Shown: positions 35,606 to 44,390, counted from the first letter of the stretch. The stretch is DNA of 64,000 nucleotides from Lachnospiraceae bacterium (GCA_017437965.1 JAFRWN010000149.1:1-64000); one strand, 5' to 3'. The notes: generated by a model not told the origin, from the letters alone. Program-made: numbers and translations.

Positions 35606-36994
35606 CTATCCCATTAGCATAGCATAATTACATCTACCATAATAATCAAAAACCTCGCTACACCTTTTTTCCTGACCGTCCCAAGGATCAATGCATATAA
35701 AATCATCCATAGTCAATTCGTCAAATGATTTTGCGCCATCTACTCCTACTATAGTCACATAATGTGGATGAGGTAATTGAAGAACTGTAGGCTGATTATT
35801 TTTCAAACCTTCATATATATCTATAATACATTCTCTGGATTCCACGAGACTCTCAGGGTATTGTGCTCTCATTCTATAGTCAGAGCCCGCACCCGGTTTA
35901 CTCCAACTACAAGCATGGCTGCCACCATCTCTTACATCTAAAGGACTTACATCTGTTTCTCCCAACATATTTAGTGCAATCGCATAAGCCACACATGCAC
36001 AACCATCATTCGATCCTCCGCCCAAATCAAATTCAGGATAATTACGTTGACTCAAAGCAGAATATGGCTTTCCTACTCCATAAACATCGCCAGAAACATC
36101 TTTATCACAAGGAGTAAAATTGATATGCTGCTCATATGTAATTCCTTTTTCATCATATAATCTTCTTAGTCTGGCTAACTCTTCTTCTATTTCAGGGCAT
36201 TTCTTTCCATACATTTTCTCATACTGCGCCTGAGCATTTTCAAGATTTTGATAATTACCATGTATTTCTTCATAGCTATTTGCTGAAGTTACTGTCTGGG
36301 ATGCATCAATTGTATTTTGATACGGTATCCTCTTTACTTTTTCCTCACACGCCAAAATCTTTTGTAATGATGTTCTTGTTGCTGCAATTATATTAGTAGA
36401 TCCACATGATGCACTGACATAATTACTTCCTCCAAAGAAACTGCTGACTTTGGAAAGATTGCGTTTAACATCATTCAAATTTCTAAGAATATTTTTTTTA
36501 AGTATATTCGCCGAACTTGAAACCGGCGGCAAACAGGTCAATGCTTCAATGACTGTCAATACTCCAATTTCCAAATTCATTGTTTCTAGACCCGATATTT
36601 CATTATAAGCCTTGCATACAGCATTATAAACATCATCTAATTTACCTCTGCTTGAATTCATCAGGTCAAGCGTTATGTTGACATTATCGACATCTACATC
36701 TATCGTATGCTTTTTGTTTATACTGGTTTTGTTATAAGTTTTTTTATTACTTCCCGGAACGTTCCACTTACCTGCAAGAAACCCGGAATCTCTCTGGGCA
36801 TCAGTTAAATCGACTTCAATCTGATTACATAATTTACCAATCATTTTATATTGTTCCAAAAGATGTTTACTTCCGGACGTCACGAAGTTGCTCCTCGCCA
36901 AATCACTTAGCGCATTCACTCCGCTCGTAGAAAAACCCTCAAAAATTGTTCTTGCTTTTGCAAGTGTTTTATGAGCTGAAATTTTGTATGCCAT
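35606..36994 (-). CDS. Predicted secreted C39-like cysteine peptidase with WXG/LXG-like helical N-terminus
   Basis: 462 aa. The first 290 residues are mostly helical with no signal peptide, as in LXG-type substrates of type VII secretion (TLAKARTIFEGFSTSG, then helices with Leu/Asn spacing), and end in a coiled region (LENAQAQYEKMYGKK). Residues about 315-462 resemble the C39-like papain fold: C332 in GCACVAYAIALNML, H411 in PHPHYVTIVGVDG and D436 in CIDPWDG. Cysteines are frequent. Two WXG-like small proteins are encoded just upstream, the arrangement of LXG proteins and their targeting partners. No obvious immunity gene follows. GGAGGAG precedes the ATG. Confidence 0.75.
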   Translation of the reverse strand: MAYKISAHKTLAKARTIFEGFSTSGVNALSDLARSNFVTSGSKHLLEQYKMIGKLCNQIEVDLTDAQRDSGFLAGKWNVPGSNKKTYNKTSINKKHTIDVDVDNVNITLDLMNSSRGKLDDVYNAVCKAYNEISGLETMNLEIGVLTVIEALTCLPPVSSSANILKKNILRNLNDVKRNLSKVSSFFGGSNYVSASCGSTNIIAATRTSLQKILACEEKVKRIPYQNTIDASQTVTSANSYEEIHGNYQNLENAQAQYEKMYGKKCPEIEEELARLRRLYDEKGITYEQHINFTPCDKDVSGDVYGVGKPYSALSQRNYPEFDLGGGSNDGCACVAYAIALNMLGETDVSPLDVRDGGSHACSWSKPGAGSDYRMRAQYPESLVESRECIIDIYEGLKNNQPTVLQLPHPHYVTIVGVDGAKSFDELTMDDFICIDPWDGQEKRCSEVFDYYGRCNYAMLMG

Positions 36995-37034
36995 AATCTC
37001 CTCCGTCTATATAGAACTAATAATTGTATTCTTA

Positions 37035-37358
37035 TCAATCATCAAACAAATCTGCACTCTTTGCAACCTTTGCCTCTGCCGCACTAAATTTTTCCAAAAA
37101 GTCTTCCATAAAGTTTTCCAGATTCTTTTCAATTATCTTCTGCTGTTCTTCGATTTTCTTTATCTGTTCAAGCGCAGATGACTGGTATTCCTGAGACCAC
37201 TTTGAATCCCAGTTTTTCGTCACCTCTTTTATTGATTTTTTCAAGTCGCTCAAATTTTCTTTCATCGATTTATATGTGTTAGCCACTTTTATTCTGGCTG
37301 CCTCGACTTTACTTTCTTTAGATTGTACTTTTCCACTATCTTTTTTGGGTTTTGCCAT
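37035..37358 (-). CDS. WXG100-like small helical protein (Lap-like partner)
   Basis: 107 aa, Lys/Glu/Ser-rich. Two long helices flank NWDSKWSQEY, a place where WXG100 proteins have the W-x-G turn, although the Gly is absent. The N-terminus is a basic tail (MAKPKKDSGK) and the C-terminus ends acidic (SADLFDD). It starts at the ATG at 37358, with GAGGTG 6 nt upstream, not at the earlier in-frame Met at 37421. Lying directly before the peptidase gene, it may act as a secretion adaptor for that protein. Confidence 0.75.
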   Translation of the reverse strand: MAKPKKDSGKVQSKESKVEAARIKVANTYKSMKENLSDLKKSIKEVTKNWDSKWSQEYQSSALEQIKKIEEQQKIIEKNLENFMEDFLEKFSAAEAKVAKSADLFDD

Positions 37359-37368
37359 CTTTTTCACC

Positions 37369-37671
37369 TCACACACTGCATTTCTGCAATTGTTTTTTTG
37401 CATCCTTATCAGCTTCATCAAAAGCTTTTGCTACTTTTCTCAGAACATCCGCCATAGTATCCATATTTGTTTTGATTGTATCACTCTCTGTCCTGATTTT
37501 CTCACATGATTCCTTTAAAGCCGCCAGAACGGTATCATCAAAATCAGCCTCATTGGTATCTAAAATTTTAATAAGTTTATCACTATTTTTTTTATAACTA
37601 CTAATCACCTTTTCAAGTTTAGCTGCATTTTTATCTAATTTATCCGGATTTACTTTAATGGTATTTGCCAT
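37369..37671 (-). CDS. Divergent WXG100-like protein without Trp
   Basis: 100 aa, helix-turn-helix hairpin with no W-x-G; the turn is near NEADFDDTVLAAL. Length, helical composition and place in the cluster put it with the WXG100 superfamily. It is Lys/Asp-rich, ending KKQLQKCSV. AGGAGG precedes the ATG. The 72-nt gap upstream of it contains a perfect 13-bp hairpin. With 37035-37358 it forms a pair resembling the Lap1/Lap2 partners of LXG proteins. Confidence 0.75.
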   Translation of the reverse strand: MANTIKVNPDKLDKNAAKLEKVISSYKKNSDKLIKILDTNEADFDDTVLAALKESCEKIRTESDTIKTNMDTMADVLRKVAKAFDEADKDAKKQLQKCSV

Positions 37672-37693
37672 CTGTCAAACCTCCTGTCTATTC

Positions 37694-37727
37694 AACAATC
37701 CGGACAGATTAATTTGTCCGGATTGTT
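37694..37727 (-). promoter_or_regulatory. Perfect 13-bp hairpin between WXG100 genes
   Basis: Arms AACAATCCGGACA (37694-37706) and TGTCCGGATTGTT (37715-37727) with an 8-nt loop. Neither strand has a T-tract, so it is not a standard terminator. Its place, just after the two canonical WXG100 genes, fits an mRNA 3'-end stabiliser or partial attenuator that raises the level of the upstream transcript. Confidence 0.7.
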
Positions 37728-37743
37728 AAATATCTATTCTTTA

Positions 37744-38049
37744 TTATTGGAACAACTGAGCCTCACTATTAATTGAAGTTTCAGCAGAATCATATGCCGC
37801 AGCAGTTTCATCCAGGAACTTTGCATAAGAATCGATTACTGCTCTGTACTCTTCGAAATGTGAAGCAGTACTTGTAAACTTTGCTCTAATGGTTTCCGAT
37901 GCCTCACTCGACCAGCTCTCAGACAATGCATTCATTTTTCTCTGAATTTCTTCAAGACATGAGTTAAGATTTGTGTTAAGTGTTCTGATTGTAGACGCAA
38001 CCTGAGTTAATTCACCCAGTGTAATCTGAATTCCTTCAACATTTGCCAT
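37744..38049 (-). CDS. WXG100 family protein
   Basis: 101 aa, two helices joined at ESWSSEAS, where the W-x-G turn is present as W-S-S. The C-terminal helix ends YDSAETSINSEAQLF, giving a Y-x-x-x-D/E-like export signal of type VII substrates. Secreted as a dimer in this superfamily. AGGAGG precedes the ATG. It lies 13 nt after the next WXG100 gene. Confidence 0.92.
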   Translation of the reverse strand: MANVEGIQITLGELTQVASTIRTLNTNLNSCLEEIQRKMNALSESWSSEASETIRAKFTSTASHFEEYRAVIDSYAKFLDETAAAYDSAETSINSEAQLFQ

Positions 38050-38062
38050 TTTTAGTCACCTC

Positions 38063-38368
38063 CTAATTAACCAGTCTCTTAGCTGAAGCAGCTACGTTTT
38101 CCTGTGTACTTCTGTAAGTTGCCGCACTGTTTTTAAGAAACTCAGAATACTGAGTCATCAGAGTATACATTGCAGTAAAATCCTCTCTGAAACCATCAAT
38201 CTGCGAAGTAAATGCAAGATTATCGCTTCCCTGCCATGCCGAAGCCATTGAATCCACCTCTGAATACAACTGCTCGTATAATCTCTTGTACTCAGCTGCC
38301 TGAGTATCAATTTCTCCTGCTGTACTTTCAAGCTTCGCAGGGTCAACAATGATTGTTCTATCTGCCAT
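38063..38368 (-). CDS. WXG100 family protein (EsxA-like)
   Basis: 101 aa helical hairpin with a clear W-x-G turn in SAWQGSDNLAF. The N-terminal helix contains LESTAGEIDTQAAEY and the C-terminal helix YSEFLKNSAATYRSTQE, with the Y-x-x-x-E export motif near YRSTQE. Together with the following WXG100 gene it probably forms the basic heterodimeric or homodimeric substrate. AGGAGG precedes the ATG. Confidence 0.95.
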   Translation of the reverse strand: MADRTIIVDPAKLESTAGEIDTQAAEYKRLYEQLYSEVDSMASAWQGSDNLAFTSQIDGFREDFTAMYTLMTQYSEFLKNSAATYRSTQENVAASAKRLVN

Positions 38369-38420
38369 ATTTTTGGCCTCCTATCTTATATTTATATACG
38401 GACCTTCAGTCCGGACATAT

Positions 38421-38672
38421 CTACATCAACATTAATCTTGATCCTTCTTTAAGTCCAATCTGTTCAACAGTAAGATTAATGTTAAAAATCTCTCCGGATT
38501 CTCTGTCGCAAAGCATCACTCCTGAATCCGGAAAAAACATACCATCTGTCATTTCTTCGATTGCTTTTCGAATCAATGCAGTAACCTCATCAACTCTACT
38601 TTTCAATGGTATGAAAAACTCAAAATTTTGTAAAAGTGACGGAACATATACGTCCACTAATATTTTATACAT
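38421..38672 (-). CDS. YukD/EsaB ubiquitin-like protein
   Basis: 83 aa with the beta-grasp pattern of YukD: MYKILVDVYVPS, FFIPLKSRVDEVTALIRKAIEEM, MLCDRESGEIFNINLTVEQIGLKEGSRLMLM. EsaB/YukD is a small cytoplasmic component of type VIIb systems. It follows the EssC-type gene by 25 nt and precedes the WXG100 genes, as in the Bacillus/Staphylococcus clusters. Confidence 0.9.
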   Translation of the reverse strand: MYKILVDVYVPSLLQNFEFFIPLKSRVDEVTALIRKAIEEMTDGMFFPDSGVMLCDRESGEIFNINLTVEQIGLKEGSRLMLM

Positions 38673-38697
38673 ACACTATTCTCTCCACTTAACTGTT

Positions 38698-41600
38698 TCA
38701 GCCAAGTATTTTTATAAATGTTTCATTACCATCGGAAATCAGCCAGCCATAATCATCGTCCACTTCTGATCTGGAATACGAAGAAGAATTCAGCTTAAAC
38801 AAGTATTTATCATATAAACCATCTCCCAGCCAAATTCCGTCTCTCATAGCCATCTTTCTATACCAGGTTTTTATTGCAAAATTCTTTACATTATCTTCTT
38901 CTTCGATAACAATAATTCTAAATTTATAAGCCGTGTCATTCTTCTCCAGCATCGCATTGATTCTGTCTATAGATTGCTCGGAAATACTATCCATCATATC
39001 TTTCAAACCTACGATCATCATTACGATTTCATTATCATCACTCAACACACTTGCATCACTATTGTTACCCTTATATTTTTTATTTCTGGACAATAATTCG
39101 CCAAATAGCTCTTCTATCTCATCATCATAGTCATTATCCACAACCTCAACTGCTTCATCATCAATTTCATTGTTGTAGTCAAATATCCTCAAATCAATTT
39201 CAGCTATTCCCACAAATAACTTCGCTAGCTCAGTAGAAAACATTCCAAGTCTTCCCATGTCTCTACCGATAATCATATTAACCGGAATTTTTCTGAAATC
39301 ATAGTTACAAACACATAGTTCTTCTTTACTTATTCCTACCGGGATTGAAGATAAATCATATTGATAATTAGAGAAATAATCAGCATTTACCTCTTCCGGC
39401 AATACAGGAATCTTTATTGCCGATTCTTCACAATCTTCTGCAAGTTTATTAGAAAACTCTCTATAATATTCCATCAGATTCATGCGATCGGCTGCCAGTG
39501 CCGTTTGAAATTCATAAACACGATCAAATTTAACCAAACCTCTGCCATGTAGTCTTGAAGGAAATACGCCATCTGTTTGTCCAAGTATTCCTACATAGTC
39601 TGATACATCATTTAATTGAAGCACCAGAATCTGTCCAAAATTTTGTTGCAGGCGATACTTAACAATATTCGCTGCACTCGCAGTTATTATAAAATAAATA
39701 CCATACTTGGCAGAATCTCTTGTAATTGAAATAAGATTATCATCATAAGATTCATATATTTCAGAAAATGCAGCAAAGTTATTTATTATTACAACTAAGC
39801 TAGCCGGAATTTTTTCATTAAAATCCGCATAGGCCTGATAGCTTCCGCCAAACTCCGAAAACATCTTCTTTCTTTTTTCTATCTCACCTGTTAGCATCCT
39901 GAACAGATTTGATACCTTTTCGTCATCATCCGAATACATGATGTCGCCTATCTGCGGAGCATTTTTAAATGAACCCAATGTCTCCGAGCCAAGATCTATG
40001 GCATAAATATTGGTCTCTGATACACTATGTTCAGAGATTATTGAGAATACAATAGTTTCAAGCAATGTATCTACTCCACTACCTGATGAGCCATACACCA
40101 ATAAGTTACCGGAAGCAGACAGCGGCAATGTCATCAGTTTCTGCTTCTGGTTATATGGATCATCATATTCACCTATTACCGGATTAAGTACATGTTTCTC
40201 CGCATGATAATTGTATTTTTCTTCCAAATCCTTTATGAATATTCTTTCCGGTATAGGATCAAGCCACAAAGCCCGAACTTTTATATTTTCTTCTTCTGCA
40301 ATCTTTGACAAATATCCAACAAGCGCAACTAATTGTTTTTGTTCATCGCCCCTTACATTTTTATCTTTTGGCTTAATCTCTGTTATTGACTGTCCAAGAT
40401 TATCAATTGCCCTAACACTATTGTCGTAGTTTTGTTTAATTGTTTCAGCAGGAATATATGGAGCCCCGCACCACGCAGACTGGCCAATATCAAAATACTC
40501 ATTAAAGCCAACCTGAATATAAAATCGTCCTGTATCAGTCAAAGCAGCAGCATCCGGTCTCTTAATCATATCCATACTATCAGCTTTTTCCTGAACCTTC
40601 AGGCAAATCCTAAATCTACTGTTACTCCAAATCTGGTCATCGACAACTCCATTTGGTTTCTGCGTTGCCAGAATCAAATGTACACCTAAACTTCTTCCTA
40701 TTCTTGCTGCACTCACCAATTGTTCCATAAATTCAGGTTGCTGAGTTTTCAATTCCGCGAACTCATCAGAGATGATGAATAAATGAGGAACTGCTTCCGG
40801 CACCTTTCCTTGTCGATACAATTTTTGATATTTATATATATCAATAGTACCTTCATTATGTAATTTTCTGGCCTCATTAAATATTCCCTGTCTTCTTCTT
40901 AATTCACTCTGAATAGATATTAAAGATCGGTTAATAGCTGCACCATCAAGATTTGTAATGGTGCCTGCAATATGTGGTAACTTAATACCTCTTTCGGCAT
41001 CAACAAAAGCACCCGCCAATCCACCACCTTTATAATCAATTAATACAAATGACACTTCATCAGGATGATAGTTCACAGCCATTGAGAGTATATATGTAAT
41101 AATAAACTCTGATTTTCCAGATCCTGTCATTCCTGCAACCAATCCGTGTGGTCCATGGTTTTTTTCATGTAAATCAAGTTTGATCAGTTCACCTTGAGAA
41201 TCTTTTCCAACTGCAGCCTCCAATGATTTTGTCGGATCATTTTCCCTCCACCTTGTTAATGGATTTAGGTATTCAATTTTACCGACATTATACATTTCCA
41301 AGAATGTCAGCATTTTAGGCAAACCATTACTGGAATCAACTGTCTCCAAATATGTATTAAGTAATTGCTTACAATAATTCGTAAGGTTTACTTGATTTAT
41401 CATTTCCGGAGCAAATCTTATATCATCATAATTAGTCTCATTCTTTTTAAAATATCTTCCTTCATTTCGAGACATTATTTCAACTACAGTTTCACATTCT
41501 TTGGGTAAATGATTGAATTCTTCATCGAAACTGATAATACTATAGCGAGTTTCTCCTTCTGTCATATATACTTTCTTTATAAAATCACATTTACCAGCCA

Positions 41601-43185
41601 AATTATGATCAAATAACAAAAATACATAATGAGTATGATCCTGTTTGTTTCCCTCCTCACTTTCTTTCTTTTCAAAATATGAACTTATTTTCCTTACATC
41701 TTCAACAGTTTTAGCAACAAAACGAAAACTCTTATCCTCATTCCATACATGAGGCAGCCATCTTGAATACTCCATGGTATTTCCAATCTCATCATCATAA
41801 ACAAATACCATCTTCAATTCATCATATGCATAATAAGCCACCATTTGAGCAATAAGAGACTTTGCATATTCCATTATATTACTTCTGTTTCCGATAATTC
41901 CTACAACCTTGTTTTTCGAAAAAGAAAGAACAATGGGAACATTCTTTAAAAATCTATCTGATTCGCATACATTGTACAGCTCCTCCTGAAGATTATCTTC
42001 GTCCAGAATAAACTTTCTCTCAGAATATTTTAATTTAAAGTTGCTCTTTTCACTGCCAATTCCCAATCGGAGTGATAAATAATCATTATGCTTTGATGAT
42101 CTTTCCCACAGTATATTTTTTTTATTTGATATAATATCAAGACACTTGTCAGCCGAAATATAATTTTCATTTAATATTTCTTCCTGTTTCTTGCATTCCT
42201 TATTCATTCGTAATACAATCTCGTCAAGATATTCCCTATATTTCTTTTGTCTTAATGACTCCTTCTTTTTTTTCTGACGGGATTCATATTTTTTTGAAAC
42301 AAATGGTAGCAAAACTGTTCCCAAAAGCATAGAAAATCCCATTATCATGGAAGTAATATTTTTTGATATAAATGCGGTTATTAACGTAACAAGCGACATC
42401 ATACCCATAGCCATTGATGATCCCATTATCAACATCCATGGTAATTCCTGACCAATCGGGCTGGGGGGTGGCGAATCTATCTGTATTTCAGGTATTTTAT
42501 AATCCCTTTTGAATCTGGGAGCTCTAAAAAAGAATTCCCTATCCTTACTATCATATTCCTCACTATCTTCTACTTTCTGAGGTTCAAATCTAATCAATTT
42601 TTCATTACATTTAATTGACAAATCCGGATTATTGATTGCAATAAAATCTCTGCCAACAATAATTTTAACTCCCATTATAAAGATAACATCGCCTATATCA
42701 AGCTTGGTTTTTAATTCTTTATAATTATTTACGAACACACCATTTCTACTATTCAAATCTTCTATATACCACTCATTTCCCTTATAAATAAGTCGTGCGT
42801 GCTCAGAAGATACAAAAGTATTATTGACAGATATATCGCAGTTATCGCCTCTTCCAATCAATAACGATGTATTGTTTTTCACCAAATAATGATCATATCG
42901 TAATCTGTCATTTGTTTTAGGCTCACAGTATATAATTACTTTGCTACTTTTCCCAACCAAAGGAATAATACTTATCGGTGATAGTATTGCACTTTTTATC
43001 GTTGTTCCATCGGCCCCCAATATATAATAATTATTATTGGATTTAACTGTCCATTTTTCATCGACAGCCTCAATCCCTACTATTTTTTCTCTTCCGTTGA
43101 TACTTTGAATCCAGTACTGTCCCTTTACTTTATCAGGAAGGTATATCTGGGATATTTCATTTTCACATATTGCAGTTACTATCAT
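38698..43185 (-). CDS. essC: EssC/YukB-type FtsK/SpoIIIE ATPase of a type VIIb-like secretion system
   Basis: 1495 aa, matching EssC length. The N-terminus has an FHA domain (about 100-180) with LLIGRGDNCDIS, SSEHARLI and NSRNGVFVNN, after an FHA-like first domain. Two membrane helices lie at about 249-297. Of three ATPase domains, D1 has Walker A GMTGSGKS (685-692) and Walker B FIISDE (803-808). D2 has GSSGSGVDT (1032-1040), lacking the Lys, and D3 (about 1300-1440) has no P-loop; degeneration of D2/D3 occurs in this family. It starts the operon; GGAG precedes the ATG. It drives export of WXG100 proteins and effectors. Confidence 0.94.
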   Translation of the reverse strand: MIVTAICENEISQIYLPDKVKGQYWIQSINGREKIVGIEAVDEKWTVKSNNNYYILGADGTTIKSAILSPISIIPLVGKSSKVIIYCEPKTNDRLRYDHYLVKNNTSLLIGRGDNCDISVNNTFVSSEHARLIYKGNEWYIEDLNSRNGVFVNNYKELKTKLDIGDVIFIMGVKIIVGRDFIAINNPDLSIKCNEKLIRFEPQKVEDSEEYDSKDREFFFRAPRFKRDYKIPEIQIDSPPPSPIGQELPWMLIMGSSMAMGMMSLVTLITAFISKNITSMIMGFSMLLGTVLLPFVSKKYESRQKKKKESLRQKKYREYLDEIVLRMNKECKKQEEILNENYISADKCLDIISNKKNILWERSSKHNDYLSLRLGIGSEKSNFKLKYSERKFILDEDNLQEELYNVCESDRFLKNVPIVLSFSKNKVVGIIGNRSNIMEYAKSLIAQMVAYYAYDELKMVFVYDDEIGNTMEYSRWLPHVWNEDKSFRFVAKTVEDVRKISSYFEKKESEEGNKQDHTHYVFLLFDHNLAGKCDFIKKVYMTEGETRYSIISFDEEFNHLPKECETVVEIMSRNEGRYFKKNETNYDDIRFAPEMINQVNLTNYCKQLLNTYLETVDSSNGLPKMLTFLEMYNVGKIEYLNPLTRWRENDPTKSLEAAVGKDSQGELIKLDLHEKNHGPHGLVAGMTGSGKSEFIITYILSMAVNYHPDEVSFVLIDYKGGGLAGAFVDAERGIKLPHIAGTITNLDGAAINRSLISIQSELRRRQGIFNEARKLHNEGTIDIYKYQKLYRQGKVPEAVPHLFIISDEFAELKTQQPEFMEQLVSAARIGRSLGVHLILATQKPNGVVDDQIWSNSRFRICLKVQEKADSMDMIKRPDAAALTDTGRFYIQVGFNEYFDIGQSAWCGAPYIPAETIKQNYDNSVRAIDNLGQSITEIKPKDKNVRGDEQKQLVALVGYLSKIAEEENIKVRALWLDPIPERIFIKDLEEKYNYHAEKHVLNPVIGEYDDPYNQKQKLMTLPLSASGNLLVYGSSGSGVDTLLETIVFSIISEHSVSETNIYAIDLGSETLGSFKNAPQIGDIMYSDDDEKVSNLFRMLTGEIEKRKKMFSEFGGSYQAYADFNEKIPASLVVIINNFAAFSEIYESYDDNLISITRDSAKYGIYFIITASAANIVKYRLQQNFGQILVLQLNDVSDYVGILGQTDGVFPSRLHGRGLVKFDRVYEFQTALAADRMNLMEYYREFSNKLAEDCEESAIKIPVLPEEVNADYFSNYQYDLSSIPVGISKEELCVCNYDFRKIPVNMIIGRDMGRLGMFSTELAKLFVGIAEIDLRIFDYNNEIDDEAVEVVDNDYDDEIEELFGELLSRNKKYKGNNSDASVLSDDNEIVMMIVGLKDMMDSISEQSIDRINAMLEKNDTAYKFRIIVIEEEDNVKNFAIKTWYRKMAMRDGIWLGDGLYDKYLFKLNSSSYSRSEVDDDYGWLISDGNETFIKILG

Positions 43186-43209
43186 TTTTTACTCCAACTA
43201 ATCATTTGA

Positions 43210-43349
43210 CATAGCTTCGCCATCCGGCTGTTTTTTCACACCCGTCTTCTGCTTAGCTATGACCACCGGCTTACTGTAACGTGCCCAATACAACGATTAC
43301 CTATTACGGTTTTTACTGTACCATCTATTTCCAACACCCAAATGGTACA
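43210..43349 (-). promoter_or_regulatory. Structured leader upstream of the essC-type gene
   Basis: The 398-nt gap 43186-43583 holds no gene. Near the start codon the minus strand can form a hairpin with CATAGCT (43210-43216) / AGCTATG (43255-43261) and, further up, TGTACCAT (43317-43324) / ATGGTACA (43342-43349), both perfect. The word GCCGG occurs twice between or beside them and TACAGTAA occurs twice. I do not recognise a known riboswitch. A leader of at least 165 nt is implied. Confidence 0.5.
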
Positions 43350-43393
43350 TTCGCACAAAAATATCAATTTTTAAATCTCGTTTTTATGCTTTT

Positions 43394-43465
43394 TTCACAA
43401 ATTTTGAAATATGCACTATTCTACAACATAAAGTATTAAACTTTTTTTCATTTGTGAAATTCACA
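43394..43465 (-). promoter_or_regulatory. Palindrome and weak promoter upstream of the essC-type operon
   Basis: A perfect palindrome TGTGAAATTCACA lies at 43453-43465. Its left arm plus flank TTTGTGAA (43451-43458) also pairs with TTCACAAA at 43394-43401. On the minus strand TTCACA (43453-43458) and TACTTT (43430-43435) with 17-nt spacing form a weak promoter whose -35 is part of the palindrome, fitting a regulated promoter. No better sigma-A promoter is visible. Confidence 0.4.
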
Positions 43466-43530
43466 TCTGTATTTGATTATTTTCTTTTGGGAGTGATATA
43501 TTTATTTAATTGAAATTAATGAAATCCATA

Positions 43531-43557
43531 GAAAAAGGACGGCACCTCTGCCGTCCT
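43531..43557 (-). terminator. Terminator of the LytTR regulator gene
   Basis: Perfect 9-bp stem AGGACGGCA (43536-43544) / TGCCGTCCT (43549-43557), 4-nt loop; on the minus strand it is followed by TTTTTC. It lies about 27 nt past the stop codon and isolates the regulator operon from the essC-type operon. Confidence 0.9.
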
Positions 43558-43583
43558 CTAAAATCTTTATCGATCAGTGTTTC

Positions 43584-44318
43584 CTACACCCTATTCTTCC
43601 ACCATCTAAGATAACTCTTTTTTACATCATCCTTATAGGTCTCGCCTATATCATAGATCTTGTCATTTGTCAGAACAAGGCTGTTCAGCGAAAACTTTTT
43701 AATGTACCTGATGTTTACCAGCGAAGAACTGTTGCATCTGACTATCGGTTCTTCCGTTATATCGTCAAGAAACTGCTTTAAAGTCTTGATACTGTCATAA
43801 CTTTCATCGTTTGTCAGAATCTTTATGTTGCGGTCATTTTTTTCAACCGAAACGATATCTCTGATCTTGATAAATGTCTTTTTGCCCTGGGAGAAAAATT
43901 CAAGTATTGTATCCTTGGCATCTTCCCTGTAGGTGATCAGGGCTTTTTTCAGTGCATTCGGAAGAAATTTCTCCATATTCTTTTTCAGAATAAAATAAAT
44001 ATGATCCGTCTCGTAGACTTTTTCCGCAAAAACCATATACTGTGACATGAAGATAATCTTGCACAGCGGATACTTTTTATTCAATATCCCTGCCATGTCA
44101 ACTCCGTCAAAGGCCTTGTCATTCCATTTACTGCCTCCGAAATATATATCGGTGATCAGTATCTGACAGTCAAAATAGTTCTCAGAAATATCAAAAAACA
44201 TGCTTTCCGGATTATATTCAACAATATCAAGCTCATCATCACACAGTCCGGATTCTTCGACTATTTTTCTGACTTTTTTGATCATATTTCTTTCATCGTC
44301 ACAAATGCCGACCTTCAT
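43584..44318 (-). CDS. AgrA-like response regulator (receiver + LytTR)
   Basis: 244 aa. Receiver domain: GICDDERNMIKK at the start (acidic pair), phosphoacceptor Asp in ILITDIYFGG, and the later Ser/Lys positions (FMSQYM, ILKKN). C-terminal LytTR DNA-binding domain (about 145-244): FIKIRDIVSVEKNDRNIKI, RCNSSSLVNIRYIKKF. LytTR regulators usually pair with polytopic GHKL kinases. The ATG has no Shine-Dalgarno in the preceding 20 nt, and the 163-nt gap upstream carries its own promoter-like site. Confidence 0.93.
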   Translation of the reverse strand: MKVGICDDERNMIKKVRKIVEESGLCDDELDIVEYNPESMFFDISENYFDCQILITDIYFGGSKWNDKAFDGVDMAGILNKKYPLCKIIFMSQYMVFAEKVYETDHIYFILKKNMEKFLPNALKKALITYREDAKDTILEFFSQGKKTFIKIRDIVSVEKNDRNIKILTNDESYDSIKTLKQFLDDITEEPIVRCNSSSLVNIRYIKKFSLNSLVLTNDKIYDIGETYKDDVKKSYLRWWKNRV

Positions 44319-44390
44319 TTTTTATACCATACCGCAGGCGTGACAGCCGTCTGTCGCAGCACCTGAAGCATTTCTCCAATCCTTATTTTG

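Noticed and set aside
25922..43185. Prophage or integrative element
   Set aside because: No integrase, portal, terminase, tRNA-flanking repeat or relaxase is present; base composition is somewhat AT-richer than the flanks but gene order looks like a stable operon.
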